From Chaetoderma sp. LZ-2023a (lineage: Eukaryota > Mollusca > Caudofoveata > Chaetodermatida > Chaetodermatidae), in the NCBI GenBank assembly GCA_034401795.1, contig CM067367.1:83312314-83376313 (forward strand): a DNA stretch of 64,000 nt. Reading direction: 5' to 3'. Below the pieces are notes generated by a model. That model was not told the origin of the DNA, did not search any database, and saw only the letters and a list, made by a program, of their open reading frames with translations. Position 1 is the first letter of the stretch; every line of letters begins with the position of its first letter. Below, piece after piece: positions 24,231 through 37,212 of the stretch. The position numbers and the translations under genes are program-made.

Positions 24231-26039
24231 AGTGAGTTTCTTATCGTAGATAGATATTGGGGCATAATGACCCCTATTCCTTAAGACTTAAGACCACTTG
24301 GTTGGATACAACACCATAATTTGTCAAAAAGGTTGAAATGTCTGTTCCACCTACTCACACCAACCACAGCCAGTGGTACAGCAGGCAATGGGATTGCTTA
24401 TCATTGACAATTTGACGCCACCCATTAATATTACGACGTGATGTCATACGTATAATGTTCTCACATTCCAAATTTTGCATATATCTGCCCAGCAGTGGCA
24501 GGTGCGTATAGTCCGACTATGGAGAAAGACTGGGCCCCAACGCGAATGATCCCCGAGGTGTAGACTGTGGAAAGGTCTAGTATATCTGTCATATATATGT
24601 TTACCGCACTCACATGGATGAGCTCCCACCACAAGGAATGATTCCCATGCTGTGCTCCTCATGGATATCATGTCTGTACTTGAGTTACTGACTAGCTACA
24701 AGCCTCCCAGTCTGACCAAAAACACTGCCGTCCCTCAGTTGTATTGAGTTCGCGCTACACGAGATTCCGCCCGATGCGGTAGTCCTGACAATGAAGAGGC
24801 ATTCTTTTTGGCAAAACAGTGTTCAGGGAAAAACCCGAGATATGCGTCCCTGAGAATGCTGGTGGTTTTTGTTAATGACACAGAGCTCTCCAGAGAGATG
24901 TTATTAAGAAATCTTTTGGACGATGGTGAAGGTTATTAAATATGGGGTTTTACCTGAAAATACAATCTTTTGTTATTTCTTTTAAAGGTTGAATGCGACA
25001 CATGAAAATGCATGTGGCCCTCAACATGTTGGTAAAAAATGTGTTTAATACTGTTGAGGAAACGTAACAAATCAGCCCGAAATTTGACATGACCAAATAT
25101 TTTGAAACTCAAAATGATTCTGTTACTGTAACTCTCCCTTGATCAGCAAGCGGTCTTTTTCAAAAAAATTATTTTCATATAAATTCAAAATGAGGCTAGC
25201 ACGATAATTATGATGAAGGTACGTTGCCATTGATCAATTACCAATGATACACTACTTCAGCAAACTATAAATGCATGAAAAAGAACAACAATTAAGAAAC
25301 ACAGTGCGATATTGAATTGAGAATTGTAGATGTATGGTAGAGAGGACGGGAGAACTTCAGCACACGCACAAAGATACGCACAAGAACGCACAACTGACCA
25401 CACGAATCATAAACAGACATATACCGCATGCGCAGCAGGATACGGAATATACACAGCACAATCCAGGACAGAACTCGATATACACACACGCCCATAAAGG
25501 AGCACACAGAAGACCAATGCGCACATGACAGTCACACCACATGCATGAATAACTGAACAAGCCACGCCCACAGATAAGCACACACGTGAACTAGCATACA
25601 TCGACAGTGACACACACCGCCATTGATGTACATACACTACTACGGATTATATACACACCAGGCTTATACGAAAGAGGAGTGTTGAATATATTGTGTCCAT
25701 ACTTTATTGTTGTAGTTAATCTAGTAATACGTACTGTATATACTGAACGTGTTGTCACGGATCAGGTGCAACTGTTTGTCACCAAGGTTTGTGACTATGG
25801 ACTGACATCACATGGTTCGAATAGAACATGGGACGGCAGTCAGTTGGAGTTTGGCGTTGGGCACGGTCACTTGTTGTTTTGGATAGTTGGTCCCACTCCA
25901 CGACTTGAATATCAAACTGTGGATTGTGGTTAACTGTGCAAACGAGCCAGTGACAGTGTCCTAGCGTAAGTTGTATATTAATAAAGTATTACCGTAACTA
26001 TAGAGACGCGTATGTGTTATCTCACCAGCCAGATGAAAG

Positions 26040-26040
<1 letters not shown>
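24231..26040. other. No recognised gene
   Basis: About 1.8 kb without recognised family. A 108-codon frame at 25607-25933 has no known motif. The 25360-25640 part is CA/ACAC-rich. The segment from about 25678 (TGTTGAATAT) to about 25990 (AATAAAGTATT) could be a solo LTR, but no partner LTR or primer site is visible. Confidence 0.4.
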
Positions 26041-26134
<94 letters not shown>

Positions 26135-26250
26135 CTTTATTTAAGGAGGGTATACATCGTCAGTAAACTGATCTTCCCGAGGCCCACACACACACACGCA
26201 CGCACGCACGCACGCACGCAAGCACGCACGCACGCACGCACGCGCAAGGT

Positions 26251-26336
<86 letters not shown>
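26041..26336 (+). repeat. Compound microsatellite: (TAA)n, (ACGC)n, (AT)n
   Basis: TAA/AAT at 26041-26135, CACA/ACGC at about 26187-26250, and AT at about 26254-26336. The three tracts sit within 300 bases. Confidence 0.95.
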
Positions 26337-26337
<1 letters not shown>

Positions 26338-26819
26338 CTATTTACAAATATACAACATAGATCCTGGTGTATAGGCAAACGAACGGTATTAGAGATGTTA
26401 TTCTGCGTTCCAAACAAGGAACTATAGCCCTTGTTCAAACGTAGAAGCTGCTATTGCTTTTAATAACCACCCAATAGATATGCAAATTTCCAATAGAAAT
26501 TACCCCCTCGTGCACGTTTTTACTGAAGCGCTGAAGAGATGCATCTGTTTCTAGTGAAGAAATTTGCAAAGATTTGCAGAAAAAAATGTTATCATCAAAT
26601 AACTTGGAAATCTCCCCCTAAAAATTTGGCATTTTGCATTTTAGCTTGCAATTACAAATAGCCTATCTGAGCAGAACAATGGAAAATGCCTGACCAGTTT
26701 TCTCTTTACGTTAGACAATTATATAACATCATGCATACATCTCAGCAACTACCATATGGCTGTCTATCACATATTGTTAACTAGTTAACCATTGAAATAT
26801 CCTTCAATTGCCAGACAGA
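26337..26819. other. No recognised feature
   Basis: Nothing identified. Confidence 0.4.
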
Positions 26820-26965
26820 TATACAGGGACGCTGTTGAATCTTTTGAAGCGAATTTGAATGGGAGATGTTGCTGCCTATGGCAGCAACAACTCCCTATCA
26901 AATTCGTTTCAACGTATTCAACAGAATATTCCGTACATCAATAAAGAATCTGTTATTTCTGGTCC
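26820..26965 (+). repeat. Subfamily B hairpin element
   Basis: GTTGAATCTTTTGAAGCGAA and its inverse TTCGTTTCAACGTATTCAAC surround GATGTTGCTGCC-TATG-GCAGCAACA. Tail: AGAATATTCCGTACATCAAT, AAAGAAT, TTATTTCTGG, as in the copy at 1110-1235. The compensating GCG/CGC change in both arms (GAAGCGAATT / AATTCGTTTC) suggests the stem is maintained or recently copied. Confidence 0.75.
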
Positions 26966-27305
26966 ATTTGGTATGAATATTTGGTTATAATGGAAGAGCG
27001 ACACGTGATATCCCAAATCAGTATGGTTCTATATAGCAAACAGACAGGTTACATCAGTACAATTAATCCCGGTAAATTTTTTGCTGATATCAAATCTGGG
27101 TCGTCTTAGATCTCATCCCGTTGAGTCAGGTCACAGATAGCAAGCGGGAGATAGTTATTTAAAGAGATAAAACATCTTAGAACTCAACTTGGAATTCCCC
27201 CCTCCCTACCCCCCATCCCCCCTTCTGTGCTTAAATAATGTTCATATTTGTCATTCCTCTATACATTCTAAAATGTTTCTATCTATTCTACAGACCATAT
27301 GCCTA
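26966..27305. other. No recognised feature
   Basis: Nothing identified apart from a short C-rich run at about 27197-27223. Confidence 0.4.
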
Positions 27306-27535
27306 ACCCTATAATCCTACTCATCCCATGTACTACCTCGTAACTATAACTCTACTCATCCCATGTACTACCTCGTAACTATAACTCTAATCATCCCATG
27401 TACTACCTCGTAACTATAACTCTAATCATCCCATGTACTACCTCGTAACTATAACTCTAATCATCCCATGTACTACCTCGTAACTATAACCCTACTCATC
27501 CCATGTACTACCTCGTAACTATAACTCTAATCATA
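27306..27535 (+). repeat. 35-bp minisatellite, ~6 copies
   Basis: Unit TAACTATAACTCTACTCATC plus CCATGTACTACCTCG. Copies begin at 27341, 27376, 27411, 27446, 27481 and 27516 with a partial unit before. Copies are nearly identical (ACTC/AATC variants), so expansion is recent. Confidence 0.95.
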
Positions 27536-27559
27536 ACCCATACTAACAGTAACCATAAG

Positions 27560-27850
27560 CTATCTCTAACCTGTGCAAAATCGATAGCAAATAATACCTG
27601 GTTTCTAGTCTTCTTTCTTCTTGTCGTTCGCTGATCATACCGCCAGTCCTGTAAGTGACTATCGACATGATCATAAGCGTTAAGTACGTGGATCCATGGT
27701 TTATTAGAGTGCGCCGTGCGGCCTGGAACCTCCGTCTTCAGCACTCGAGGTTTCTGTCAGGGTTACCTCACCCTTACCTCCTTTAGTCGCCTCTTACGAC
27801 ACGCAGAGGATACGGAAGGTATATTCTAAGCCCCACCTACAGGGCACTTG
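27560..27850 (-). repeat. SINE-like repeat with Meta-type domain (tentative)
   Basis: The 27778-27847 part contains TAGTCGCCTCTTACGACACG, GGATACGG, then TATTCTAAGCCCCACC and CAGGG. As I remember it, this resembles the conserved central domain of the animal MetaSINE group, read on the minus strand. A tRNA-like head with clear A and B boxes was not recognised, so the boundaries are approximate. Confidence 0.4.
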
Positions 27851-28206
27851 GTTTCTAGTGAATCAAGGGTTGATAATGCTATTTTTATATTTGATATTTA
27901 TTTTCGGTCCATATCGAGATACGGCATTGATGACCCGACATTAAACTGCATTCCTAATATGAGTCTATGATGCAATGACCCTCTTTCCCAGTACGTAATA
28001 GAACAATGCCTAATGTCGTCGCCGTCGTCGTCGTTGACATTATTGTTGACATCGTCGTGGTCGTTGTCCTTGATGACGCCGTTGTCACTGTAGAGTGTAG
28101 GCTACTATTGAAGATGACATGGGACACCTTCTCGCATATGAAAAAGATGGTTTTATTGCAGCTTAACACTTTCATATCGTGTCAGCAGTCTTTAATCCTT
28201 TATACA
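27851..28206. other. No gene; short GTC-rich patch
   Basis: Includes an irregular GTC/GTT/GAC-rich patch at about 28015-28085. No gene recognised. Confidence 0.4.
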
Positions 28207-28595
28207 CAATCGATGAATCCAGTTTCTTAGTCAATCCTATAACGTCAAAATCAACTACGTGAAGTGTAGGATCACGTCATACTCATAACGTCATGGATGA
28301 CTCAATATAGCCCGTCTTTAACGCTTAATAGTCCGACACTTTGTACGAATTGTATGTCTTTACAATTTAATAAACATGCTGTTGAATATTTTGAAAGCAA
28401 TTTGCCTAGGCGATGTTGTTGCCATGGACAGCGCCAAGTCAAATTAGTTTCAAAATATGCAACAGCTTACCTGTATTGTTTTCTGGAAATTGATAGTCAG
28501 GGAGTTCAGAGATCGATCGATCCCGACACGAGTGAGGTGTGTTTGGAGCTTAGATAAAGATGGGCGGGGCATAGCTAAAACTGGAAATGTTCGTT
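28207..28595 (-). mobile_element. Family A element (copy 10)
   Basis: CGATGAATCCAGTTTCTTAG start, ACGTCA-type sites partly decayed (TAACGTCAAAATC, CACGTCATACTC), TTTAATAAACATGCTG, hairpin with a deleted left top, CTTACCTGTATTGTTTTC, GATCGATCGATC and GATGGGCGGGGCATAGC. Confidence 0.8.
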
Positions 28596-29034
28596 ACATC
28601 AAATCTCCATCATAATGACAATGATTTAAAAAGTGTTCCATACTTTTGCATGGTTTATAATTAGTTGATTTTGCACCAAGAATTAGAAAAAATGTTAACC
28701 ATTTCATTAAAAGGCTTATCTAACTTTAATACAATTTTACACATTTCTTCAATACCATCATTGAGTACAGCTTTAAGTGGTTTTCACTTAGTTTATTTAT
28801 AGGTGACTTGTCTCCTTTTTAAAACAAGCATTATAAGAATGTTACGTTTTTCAATACACATTTCATTCATCAAGGCCTTATGCGAATGTCAATGAAATTG
28901 TACCGATTTGTTCTATGCAATGATGTCATCTATTCTACATCATAATAAAAAGTCTTGTGGTTTCTACAGTGATTGCAACCAGTGGCATATAAACATATAT
29001 ACATATAAACATGTACAAGGTGGACATTTGCCTA
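28596..29034. other. No recognised feature
   Basis: AT-rich; nothing identified. Confidence 0.4.
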
Positions 29035-29252
29035 TCTTTGACCATTTCATGAGGAAGTCGACCGAAACTGGCCTCTGCAGTGGTCATGAGAAATGTCCAT
29101 TTGCAAAATTTGCCACTGGAATGACTGGCTCGGTAACAGAGCCAGTTCATCCAGTGGTAAGTTTTCAAAAATTGTCTTCCCTTGTGTTACAAATGGACAT
29201 TTAACAAGTAAATATTTTGGTATTCTTGTCTAAATTTAGCTATTAAAAGGTT
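29035..29252. mobile_element. Family C hairpin element
   Basis: A long palindrome: GAAATGTCCATTTGCAAAAT and CCACTGGAATGACTGGCTC on the left, GAGCCAGTTCATCCAGTGG and ACAAATGGACATTT on the right, centred on GGTAACA. The right outer end reads AAATTTAGCTATTAAAAGGT, as in the 53652-53945 copy. Confidence 0.75.
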
Positions 29253-29591
29253 ACGCCTTGCCCAGGGCAATAGTGATTGGACTGCCCGTACGGTACGTGA
29301 TGGGGCTTTATGGTTCAGTCTTATGTCTTCATCATATGGCAATAGCGAATACCAAGAGTAATCTTGTTCTGGCAATCAGTTTGCCTTTTCAAGATCAGAC
29401 TGTATCCAGTGGCTAATCATATTTGAGCCATATGTGTATTTATATAATACATATAGGTTCCATAGTGCGGATACACACTTTCTCCCCGCTCTGCCGTGCT
29501 TAGCCATATACAATACCACACCATGGCCTTTGCGATACCGTACACTAGCAATCAAAATTTCGCGACACCGACGAATGTGATGTTTGATAGT

Positions 29592-29785
29592 TTGTGGTCT
29601 TCTTAAAGATTTCCCTTAAACCAACTAAGAACTGACCCTATGTTACCCAAGTATCTGATGTCATTATAGAAATGCGTTAGCTGTCAGCTAACGTTATAGT
29701 GTAACGTTATAATGTGGTCCTCTTAAAGATTTCCCTTAAACCAACTAAGAACTGACCCGTCTGTTACCCAAGTATCTGATGTCAT
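29592..29785 (+). repeat. Direct duplication of 73 bp
   Basis: TGTGGTCTTCTTAAAGATTT to CCCAAGTATCTGATGTCAT at 29592-29664 is repeated at 29713-29785 with a few changes. The 48-base spacer contains a small hairpin, GTTAGCTGTCAGCTAAC. Confidence 0.9.
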
Positions 29786-29919
29786 AAAAACACGTCACAT
29801 TTTAGCCGACGCCAAAATCACATGATGCAAACAACCACCTGCCTTAACAACCAGTTTGTTGCCCCACACTGTGGCTATCCAAGAAACAATAACAAGAAAC
29901 CTAATTGTAGAAAAATTAT

Positions 29920-30050
29920 AGAGTAACACGATGAGAGGCTGTTTTGTAGATTTAACACAGCAATGACTGGTTCGGTTATCGAGCAAGTCACTCCGGTGGT
30001 GAATACCCAAAATAGTCTCTGTCGCGATATGAATGGATATAATTGTCTAT
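29920..30050. repeat. Decayed family C hairpin
   Basis: CAATGACTGGTTCGGTTATC and GAGCAAGTCACTCCGGTGGT preserve the palindrome centre. The flanking GTCCATTTGCA arms are mostly lost. Confidence 0.6.
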
Positions 30051-30320
30051 TGTTGAAAATAAGGTTGTTCTGTATTTTAGTTTAAAAAATGACTACCTTA
30101 TGTACAGGAATAACACATTTCTAAGAATACCAATCTGACATTTTTTATAATCAGTTATTATATATTTATTACAATCTAAATCCTGATGACCCCCACAATA
30201 TGACCACTATAATGTTAGTACTTTGTTATTGAGATGGCGGTACAATAACAGTAATAATTCTGTCATTACTAATTATGAAGTACGTGTAAATAATAACTGT
30301 AACTTTCATAATAATTCTTA

Positions 30321-31482
<1,162 letters not shown>

Positions 31483-31846
31483 TTTCAACTAACCATTTAA
31501 TTGCCAATACTTTTCAAGGAAATGTAGATTTTTGCAGCCAAAGAGTATTTTTGTAAATTTATAACGAGAATTGAAAAAAAAAAGATTTCTCTTATCCTTC
31601 AAATGGACATTCATCAAAAGTGTAATTGATGAAAATTCAGATTTCCACTTAGCCAGTGTCCAATTGCAGAACAAGAAGAGGATTTTTGAAATTTTACCAC
31701 TGAAATGACTTGCCCGGTTACCGAGCCAGTCATTCCAGTGATAAAATTTCAAAGATATTCTTCCCTTAGCCCGCAAATGGACATTTCTCAAGATCACTGC
31801 AGAGGTCGGTTTTTTTACCAACTTGAACATTAAATGGTTAACTTGA
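31483..31846. mobile_element. Family C element with clear outer ends
   Basis: Left end AACTAACCATTTAATTGCCA and right end GAACATTAAATGGTTAACTT are inverted repeats with TTAA-type edges. The centre palindrome is CCACTGAAATGACTTGCCCG / GAGCCAGTCATTCCAGTG. An extra segment at 31530-31600 with a second TCAAATGGACATTCATCAA shows an internal insertion or duplication. Confidence 0.75.
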
Positions 31847-33657
31847 CACAGGAGGTGTTAACAGTACTTCTAGCTGTTAAGGAGCTTGTTAGAGCGTTCA
31901 TAGATTGCATATCTTTGCCCTATGCCATTGTGCCAGGCACATATTTCATTATTTTTCACCGCATACACACACGCACATACACGTACCACCGTACGTGCAC
32001 TCACATACATACGCACGTATACGCTAGCACAAAGGATTTGTGCTGCTTCTAGCAGACATACACGGGTACCGAAAATGCATTTGCAAAAAGTCATTATATG
32101 TTACAAAATGCAAACAGATGCGTTCGAAAATCATGAGCAGATAGATGACAGCTAGATATATAGGGTCTGTAGACGAAAGTTAAGTAAAGCTCGTCAGACA
32201 GGTAAATGTCCTAGAAATATCTGGTTTTATTTACTAACACAGGTTTGCATATAATAGGCTGCATAAACAGGTATTCAGGCTAACGGTGATTTCACATATT
32301 TTGGCCCAAGGGAACTTAATGCGTTGACAGCAGGTGGCGATTTGAAAGTAAGGGCCGTGCTTATAGATATAGCCAGGTCTATGCAATGCATCATTTCAAA
32401 CCACATTTTATGCTAAATTTATACAATTTGTGGATAATTTCATTACATGATACAGTTGTGTTTATTACTTTGAAAGCTATTTTCCTTAAAGTCGTTGCTG
32501 CAGTAACGATTTAAGTCAAATACAGAACAAATCGTGCTCTTTATTTTTAAAGAACCATGGTATTTCAGTAGATTAGCCTATCTTCCAAACCGAAAGCGTT
32601 AATTCGCGAGCAAATATATATATAATATATTCAGGTAAGCACATAGTTGTTCAGCTTACAATCGCGCATGTGAGAATCTGCCATCGAGACAGTAGCGGTG
32701 ACATCTGTGAAATTAGATAATCCGTTAACCGTGATTATCTCAGGTGCGTGGTTGGACCTGGCCTAAGCCTATTAGCGAATGTGTGCACAACTAATTGCCA
32801 GTTCTCTAACATCAACTTTCCATACAAATCTGGTAAGTTTATGTGTATTGTGTAAACGATATTTTGCCTGTCACGGTATAAATGTTGAACATTACATTAT
32901 TTGTTTAAGCTTAAAGAAAAAAGCATGGCTATTGAATTCGGATTTATTCCGGACTAATTCCGGTTTTGATCACTCGCGATCTTGTATTTATTGGTGGTAG
33001 TGTTGATGTTGGAATTCGGTCATTATTGACATTTACGTTCGTGCTCATTAATATGGGCATTTCACAGATGTTTTTCATTGGTTTGCTATAGGCTACAATG
33101 TGCGTACATATTTATATCTCTGATAACACGACTAACGCGGGTCCGGTACCGGACAACTACCGGGTCATATTGGCGGGCCATATTGGTGCGGTATTCGTCC
33201 AGTACTCACCCAGTAAGCCCTGCTATCAAAGTACGGAGGGACTATAGACATATATGTGGTGATGATCCTGCTTAATTGTACAAATTGACGAAGTAGCTAA
33301 TGGACATATAGGGCCTACTGTCGATCAATCGGTTCATATAGCTGTCAGTTGTTGGTTGTTCGATTTTATTGATAATATTATCGATTTATTGATGATGAAT
33401 TGGTTGTTCGATTTTTATTGATAATTCAATCGATTGATCGATTTATTCTTTTGATTTATAAGTTACTCTGGTTTTTGATAATATAGTCAAGTGATTGATT
33501 TATTGATAATATAGTCAAGTGATCGATTTATAGGCAATTTGCGGACAGTTTGGTTAATTTATAATTCGGTTAATCGATTGAATGCTTGATTAATATTTTG
33601 GTCAATCGATTGACTAAATTGTCTATCGGCTATCAATAACTCCATCAAATCATCAAT
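31847..33657. other. No recognised gene
   Basis: About 1.8 kb. Short CA-rich patch at about 31960-32030. A module at 33165-33240 (GGGCCATATTGGTGCGG, CCCAGTAAGCCCTGC) is a diverged relative of family D. 33340-33620 is rich in ATCGATT/TTGATT words without a fixed period. Confidence 0.45.
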
Positions 33658-34237
33658 CCATCCATCCATCCATCCATCCATCCATCCATCCATCCAACCA
33701 CTCACCCATCCACCCAACTGTCCATTTAAAAATTATAATCAAATGCTAGGTCGGTCGATCAAGTAACTGACTAATTTGTTGTAATCATTCGATCGAGCAT
33801 CCATCCATCCATCCATCCATCCATCCATCCATCCATCCATCCATCCATCCATCCATCCATCCATCCATCCATCCATCCATCCATCCATCCATCCATCCAT
33901 CCATCCATCCATCCATCCATCCATCCATCCATCCATCCATCCATCCATCCATCCATCCATCCATCCATCCATCCATCCATCCATCCATCCATCCACCCAC
34001 CCACCCACCCACCCCACCCACCCACCCACCCACCCACCCACCCACCCACCCACCCACCCACCCACCCACCCACCCACCCACCCAACCCACCCACCCACCC
34101 ACCCATCCATCCATCCATCCATCCATCCATCCATCCATCCATTCACCAGCTAACCACTCATCCATCCACCCAACCATCCATTTATTCGTTATAATCAAAT
34201 GCTAGGTCGATCGATTAAGTAACTGACCAATGTGTTG
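33658..34237 (+). repeat. Compound (ATCC)n/(ACCC)n array with duplicated flank
   Basis: ATCC at 33658-33695 and again at about 33798-33992, then CACC/ACCC to about 34104, then ATCC to about 34142. The non-repetitive 85-base flank ending ATAATCAAATGCTAGGTCGG (about 33734-33753) recurs at 34191-34237, so the array and its flank were duplicated as one unit. The Trp-Met-Asp-Gly frames are repeat translations. Confidence 0.9.
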
Positions 34238-34435
34238 CTAAAGTGTAGTTAATTTAATGACCAGACAGTTAGTCCGTTGTCTTGGCTGATTGATTGATTG
34301 ATTGACTTATTAATTGATTGGCCAATTCATTACATCTACAGGCATATTATAACATATATAGGCTATAATTACTCACGCCTCCGAAGGCCGGTTGAGTATT
34401 GCGGTTGGGGCCGTCTGTTTGTTGGTGCCGCCTGT

Positions 34436-35105
34436 CTGTCGGTGGGTGGTGGGTGGTGGGTGGTGGGTGGTGGGTGGGTGGTGGGTCGGTCGGTCTGCCT
34501 GCCTGCCTGTCTGTCCCAGGCATATCTCTGGATTCCTATCAGGTAGAATCATCAGATTTGGCATATACATTCGTACATTGTCACATACATACATTCATAT
34601 TCTGAGTAGCTATAAGGGTCAAAAGGTCAGAAATCTAGCCCACGGGGGTCACTTAGTGTATACCGGTATAGAGATTTTCGTCAATAACTCTGCTATACAA
34701 GAAGGTAGAATCACCAAATCGATAACATGCATTCATATTGTCGTTGGCTAGAACAAAAAAAATTGTTTCAGGTAAAAAATTCAAGAATCTAGGTCACAGG
34801 GTTACTAAGTGTATCACGAAATACACATTTTTAGCCACAAATCGGAAACGGAAATTTGGTACATCTATTCATATTATAGGTGCCTAGAAGTTCGATGAAA
34901 GGACAAATCGTCAAATATCTAGGTCACTGGGGTCACAAAGTGCATACTGGAATACATATTTTTCGCCATAGCTCAGGAATGCAAGAAGAATCAGTATATT
35001 TAGCACATGCCGTCATATTGCGACAATTTATCATTACTTTGAGGTTGAAGTCAAACGATCAACTGTGTACGCCACACGTGTCACTAAGTGCGATTGCATT
35101 CTAGT
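34436..35105 (+). repeat. GGTG/CTGC tract followed by ~150-bp degenerate tandem repeats
   Basis: 34436-34515 is GGTGGGTGGT and GCCTGCCTGTCTG. Then about four diverged units follow with recurrent words: AGGTAGAATCA, CATTCATATT, AAATCTAGGTCAC, GGGGTCAC(T/A)AAGTG and GGAATACA. The short frames across it do not look coding. Confidence 0.7.
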
Positions 35106-35228
35106 TGGCATTTGTTTTTAGTATAAACAGATGTTTAAATTGAAATTATTATATTTAGAAAATCAATAGACTACCTGATTTAACTTCAGAATGTGAAAAT
35201 AGATTTTTGTTCAGATACTGTTTTGCAT

Positions 35229-35335
35229 CAACTTAAAGGTGCATATTCACACTAAAACGCTTGAAAATAAATTCGTTGAAATTATATACTTTTAGAGGCT
35301 TAAATTGTGTACCTCAATGTAATGCAACGAAATAA
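35229..35335 (+). repeat. Solo arm of the 50-kb MITE family
   Basis: GGTGCATATTCACACTAAAA, TATACTTTTAGAGGCTTAAA and TTGTGTACCTCAAT match one arm of the inverted-repeat element at 50089-50462. The second arm is missing and replaced by the palindrome at 35336. Confidence 0.75.
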
Positions 35336-35441
35336 CCCAGCATGCACATGCCGTTGTTTCAACGTTGAATCCACATTGAAATCACGTCATGGCGTGATTT
35401 CAACGTGGATTCAACGCTGAAACAGTCATGCGCCTGCTGGG
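35336..35441. mobile_element. 106-bp near-perfect palindromic element
   Basis: CCCAGCATGCACATG..GTTTCAACGTTGAATCCA on the left and TGGATTCAACGCTGAAAC..CATGCGCCTGCTGGG on the right meet at CGTCATGGCG. It is nearly all stem, starting CCCAGC and ending GCTGGG. Resembles small palindromic MITEs common in animals. Confidence 0.85.
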
Positions 35442-35759
35442 AAGTCTTATGGAATTTTCCCGCACGGATTTCAATGCAGCAGCAGCAAAGTAACGGGTGA
35501 AAATCACAGGGTATAGACCGTTTAATTGTGTCATGTCAATGCCCATCCTGTGGAAATCCCAGTGTCTGACGTCTAACATGTCTTATATATCTTCAATATG
35601 TCTTGACAACTCGTGAAGATGCTGAATAAACAGACATAGCACGAAATAATTAAAAATTTTACAAACTTAATTTAGAGACAAAGTGTAACATCGTTAAGCG
35701 AACTAACAGTTCGAATCTCAAAGACAAAACGCGAGAAACTATTCACAGGTTAATGAATA

Positions 35760-35980
35760 CAATGTTGAATATTTTGAAACTAATTTGACCGGGAGTCGTC
35801 GCTACGGCAGCAACACAACAGCTTCCAATCAAATTAATTTTAAAATATTCAATAGTTTATACCTGTATAATTGTTTTAGATTTAAGATACATCAACCATT
35901 CCCATATAATGCGGCTTTCGGTATCGGCCCGATATCGGCCCAGCATCGGCCCAGTAGGTTGCGTTATCTGGGCAGTGTTG
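35760..35980 (-). repeat. Family A fragment (copy 11) joined to a family D module
   Basis: Hairpin arms ATGTTGAATATTTTGAAACT and AATTTTAAAATATTCAATAG with TATACCTGTATAATTGTTTT. This is followed at 35910-35975 by TATCGGCCCGATATCGGCCC, AGCATCGGCCCAGTAGGTTG and CGTTAT, the family D module also seen at 38253 and 52185. Confidence 0.65.
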
Positions 35981-36621
35981 GAAAGGATTAATGAGACATT
36001 GCAGTGTTTCTGAAAACGATTGATGCCATAGTAACCGCGTACAGTAAAACTATTTTTAAAATTGCATCTGTGTGAGTATAAAATAGAACTAATTAAAGTA
36101 TGTTGACAATTTACCTACAAATCGGTCCAGATTTTAAATAAGACCGGTAAAGTCTGTATCTACGGGAGTCTCGTGGTAGTCTTGTTCTGTGTCGTTGATA
36201 TTCGTCATCTTGTGAGGGAATATTTGATCGTAGGATACACATTAGGGAAATTAAACATCGGATTAAATGCTTCGATCGGTTTCAGGTTTGTTGCTGTATG
36301 TCTGCTTATCATCGTTGTTATCATCGTCATCGTCTTTTCATATAGGTGCCGTCGTCGTCGTCGTCGTCGTCGACGTTTTTCTAACTTTCTAAAAAGATAG
36401 TCATTCCTAGACCTTATACCAGCGGAGAATAAAGTATACGACATTCTCGTCTGCTTGAGCAGTGTTTGACTATAAAATAGCGATAGTACCTTTGTCGGTC
36501 TGATGTTTTCTTTTGACAGATAGACATATAATTTATTATTCAGAATAGCTTGAGGCAGTTGATGTCTTTTAAAATACGGTTGACTCTGGATTTTACGCAG
36601 GTTTTTATTTACTCTGGTGGT

Positions 36622-37022
36622 AATGGGCTTTTCCAGTTTTTGCTATGCCCCGCCCATCTCTAGCTAAGCTCCACACGCCACTCTTGTTGGTATCGATCGA
36701 TCCCTGATATCCTTGACTATCAATTTCCAGAAAACTATACAGGTAAGATGTTGAATATTTTGACACTAATTTGACTGGGTGCTGTTACTGTCATAGGCAG
36801 CAACAGCACCTAGTCAAATTAGTTTCAAAATATTCAACATCATCTTTATTAAATAGCAAAGACATACAATTCGTACAACAACGCTTAGCCCGTCACCAAT
36901 TATACGTTCGTGACGTACTTATCAACGGCATTCATGACGTCATTCATTATGACGTCATGCTACACATCACGTAGTTGACTATGACGTCATATGATGGACG
37001 AAAAAACTGGAAAGATCCATTG
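36622..37022 (+). mobile_element. Family A element (copy 12), complete
   Basis: 401 bp, with a TTTTCCAGTTTTTGCTATGC start and an AAAACTGGAAAGATCCATT end. GCCCCGCCC box, GATCGATC, CTATACAGGTAAG, hairpin with CTGTCATAGGCAG centre, and three intact or near TGACGTCA sites at 36930-36990. Confidence 0.85.
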
Positions 37023-37212
37023 TTCAAGACATACGCATTGTCATATCTTTTTGTTCATCCTTCATCTACACTGTAATCTAGGTTTTTATTGAAATTTCGA
37101 ACTTAGTTATATATCTTGAAGATTTGAAAACACTAGAAAAAATTGAAGGTAAAATTACGGGTCTATGCATCATACAATATGAAGTTTTGCACCTGTCTTG
37201 TTTTAGTTTCGT

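Noticed and set aside
25607-25933. 108-codon frame, possible gene or LTR
   Set aside because: No domain recognised. A solo LTR is possible (TGTTG start, AATAAA near 25980) but no partner, primer-binding site or duplicated target was visible.
26187-26250. Regular short repeats as a CRISPR-like array
   Set aside because: Plain ACGC microsatellite; no spacers. The same applies to other tandem tracts here.
27341-27535. 35-bp direct repeats as a CRISPR array
   Set aside because: Units are contiguous with no unique spacers, and the setting is eukaryotic.
33739-34198. 120-137-codon Trp-Met-Asp-Gly frames
   Set aside because: Translation of ATCC/ACCC arrays in all three frames of the minus strand.
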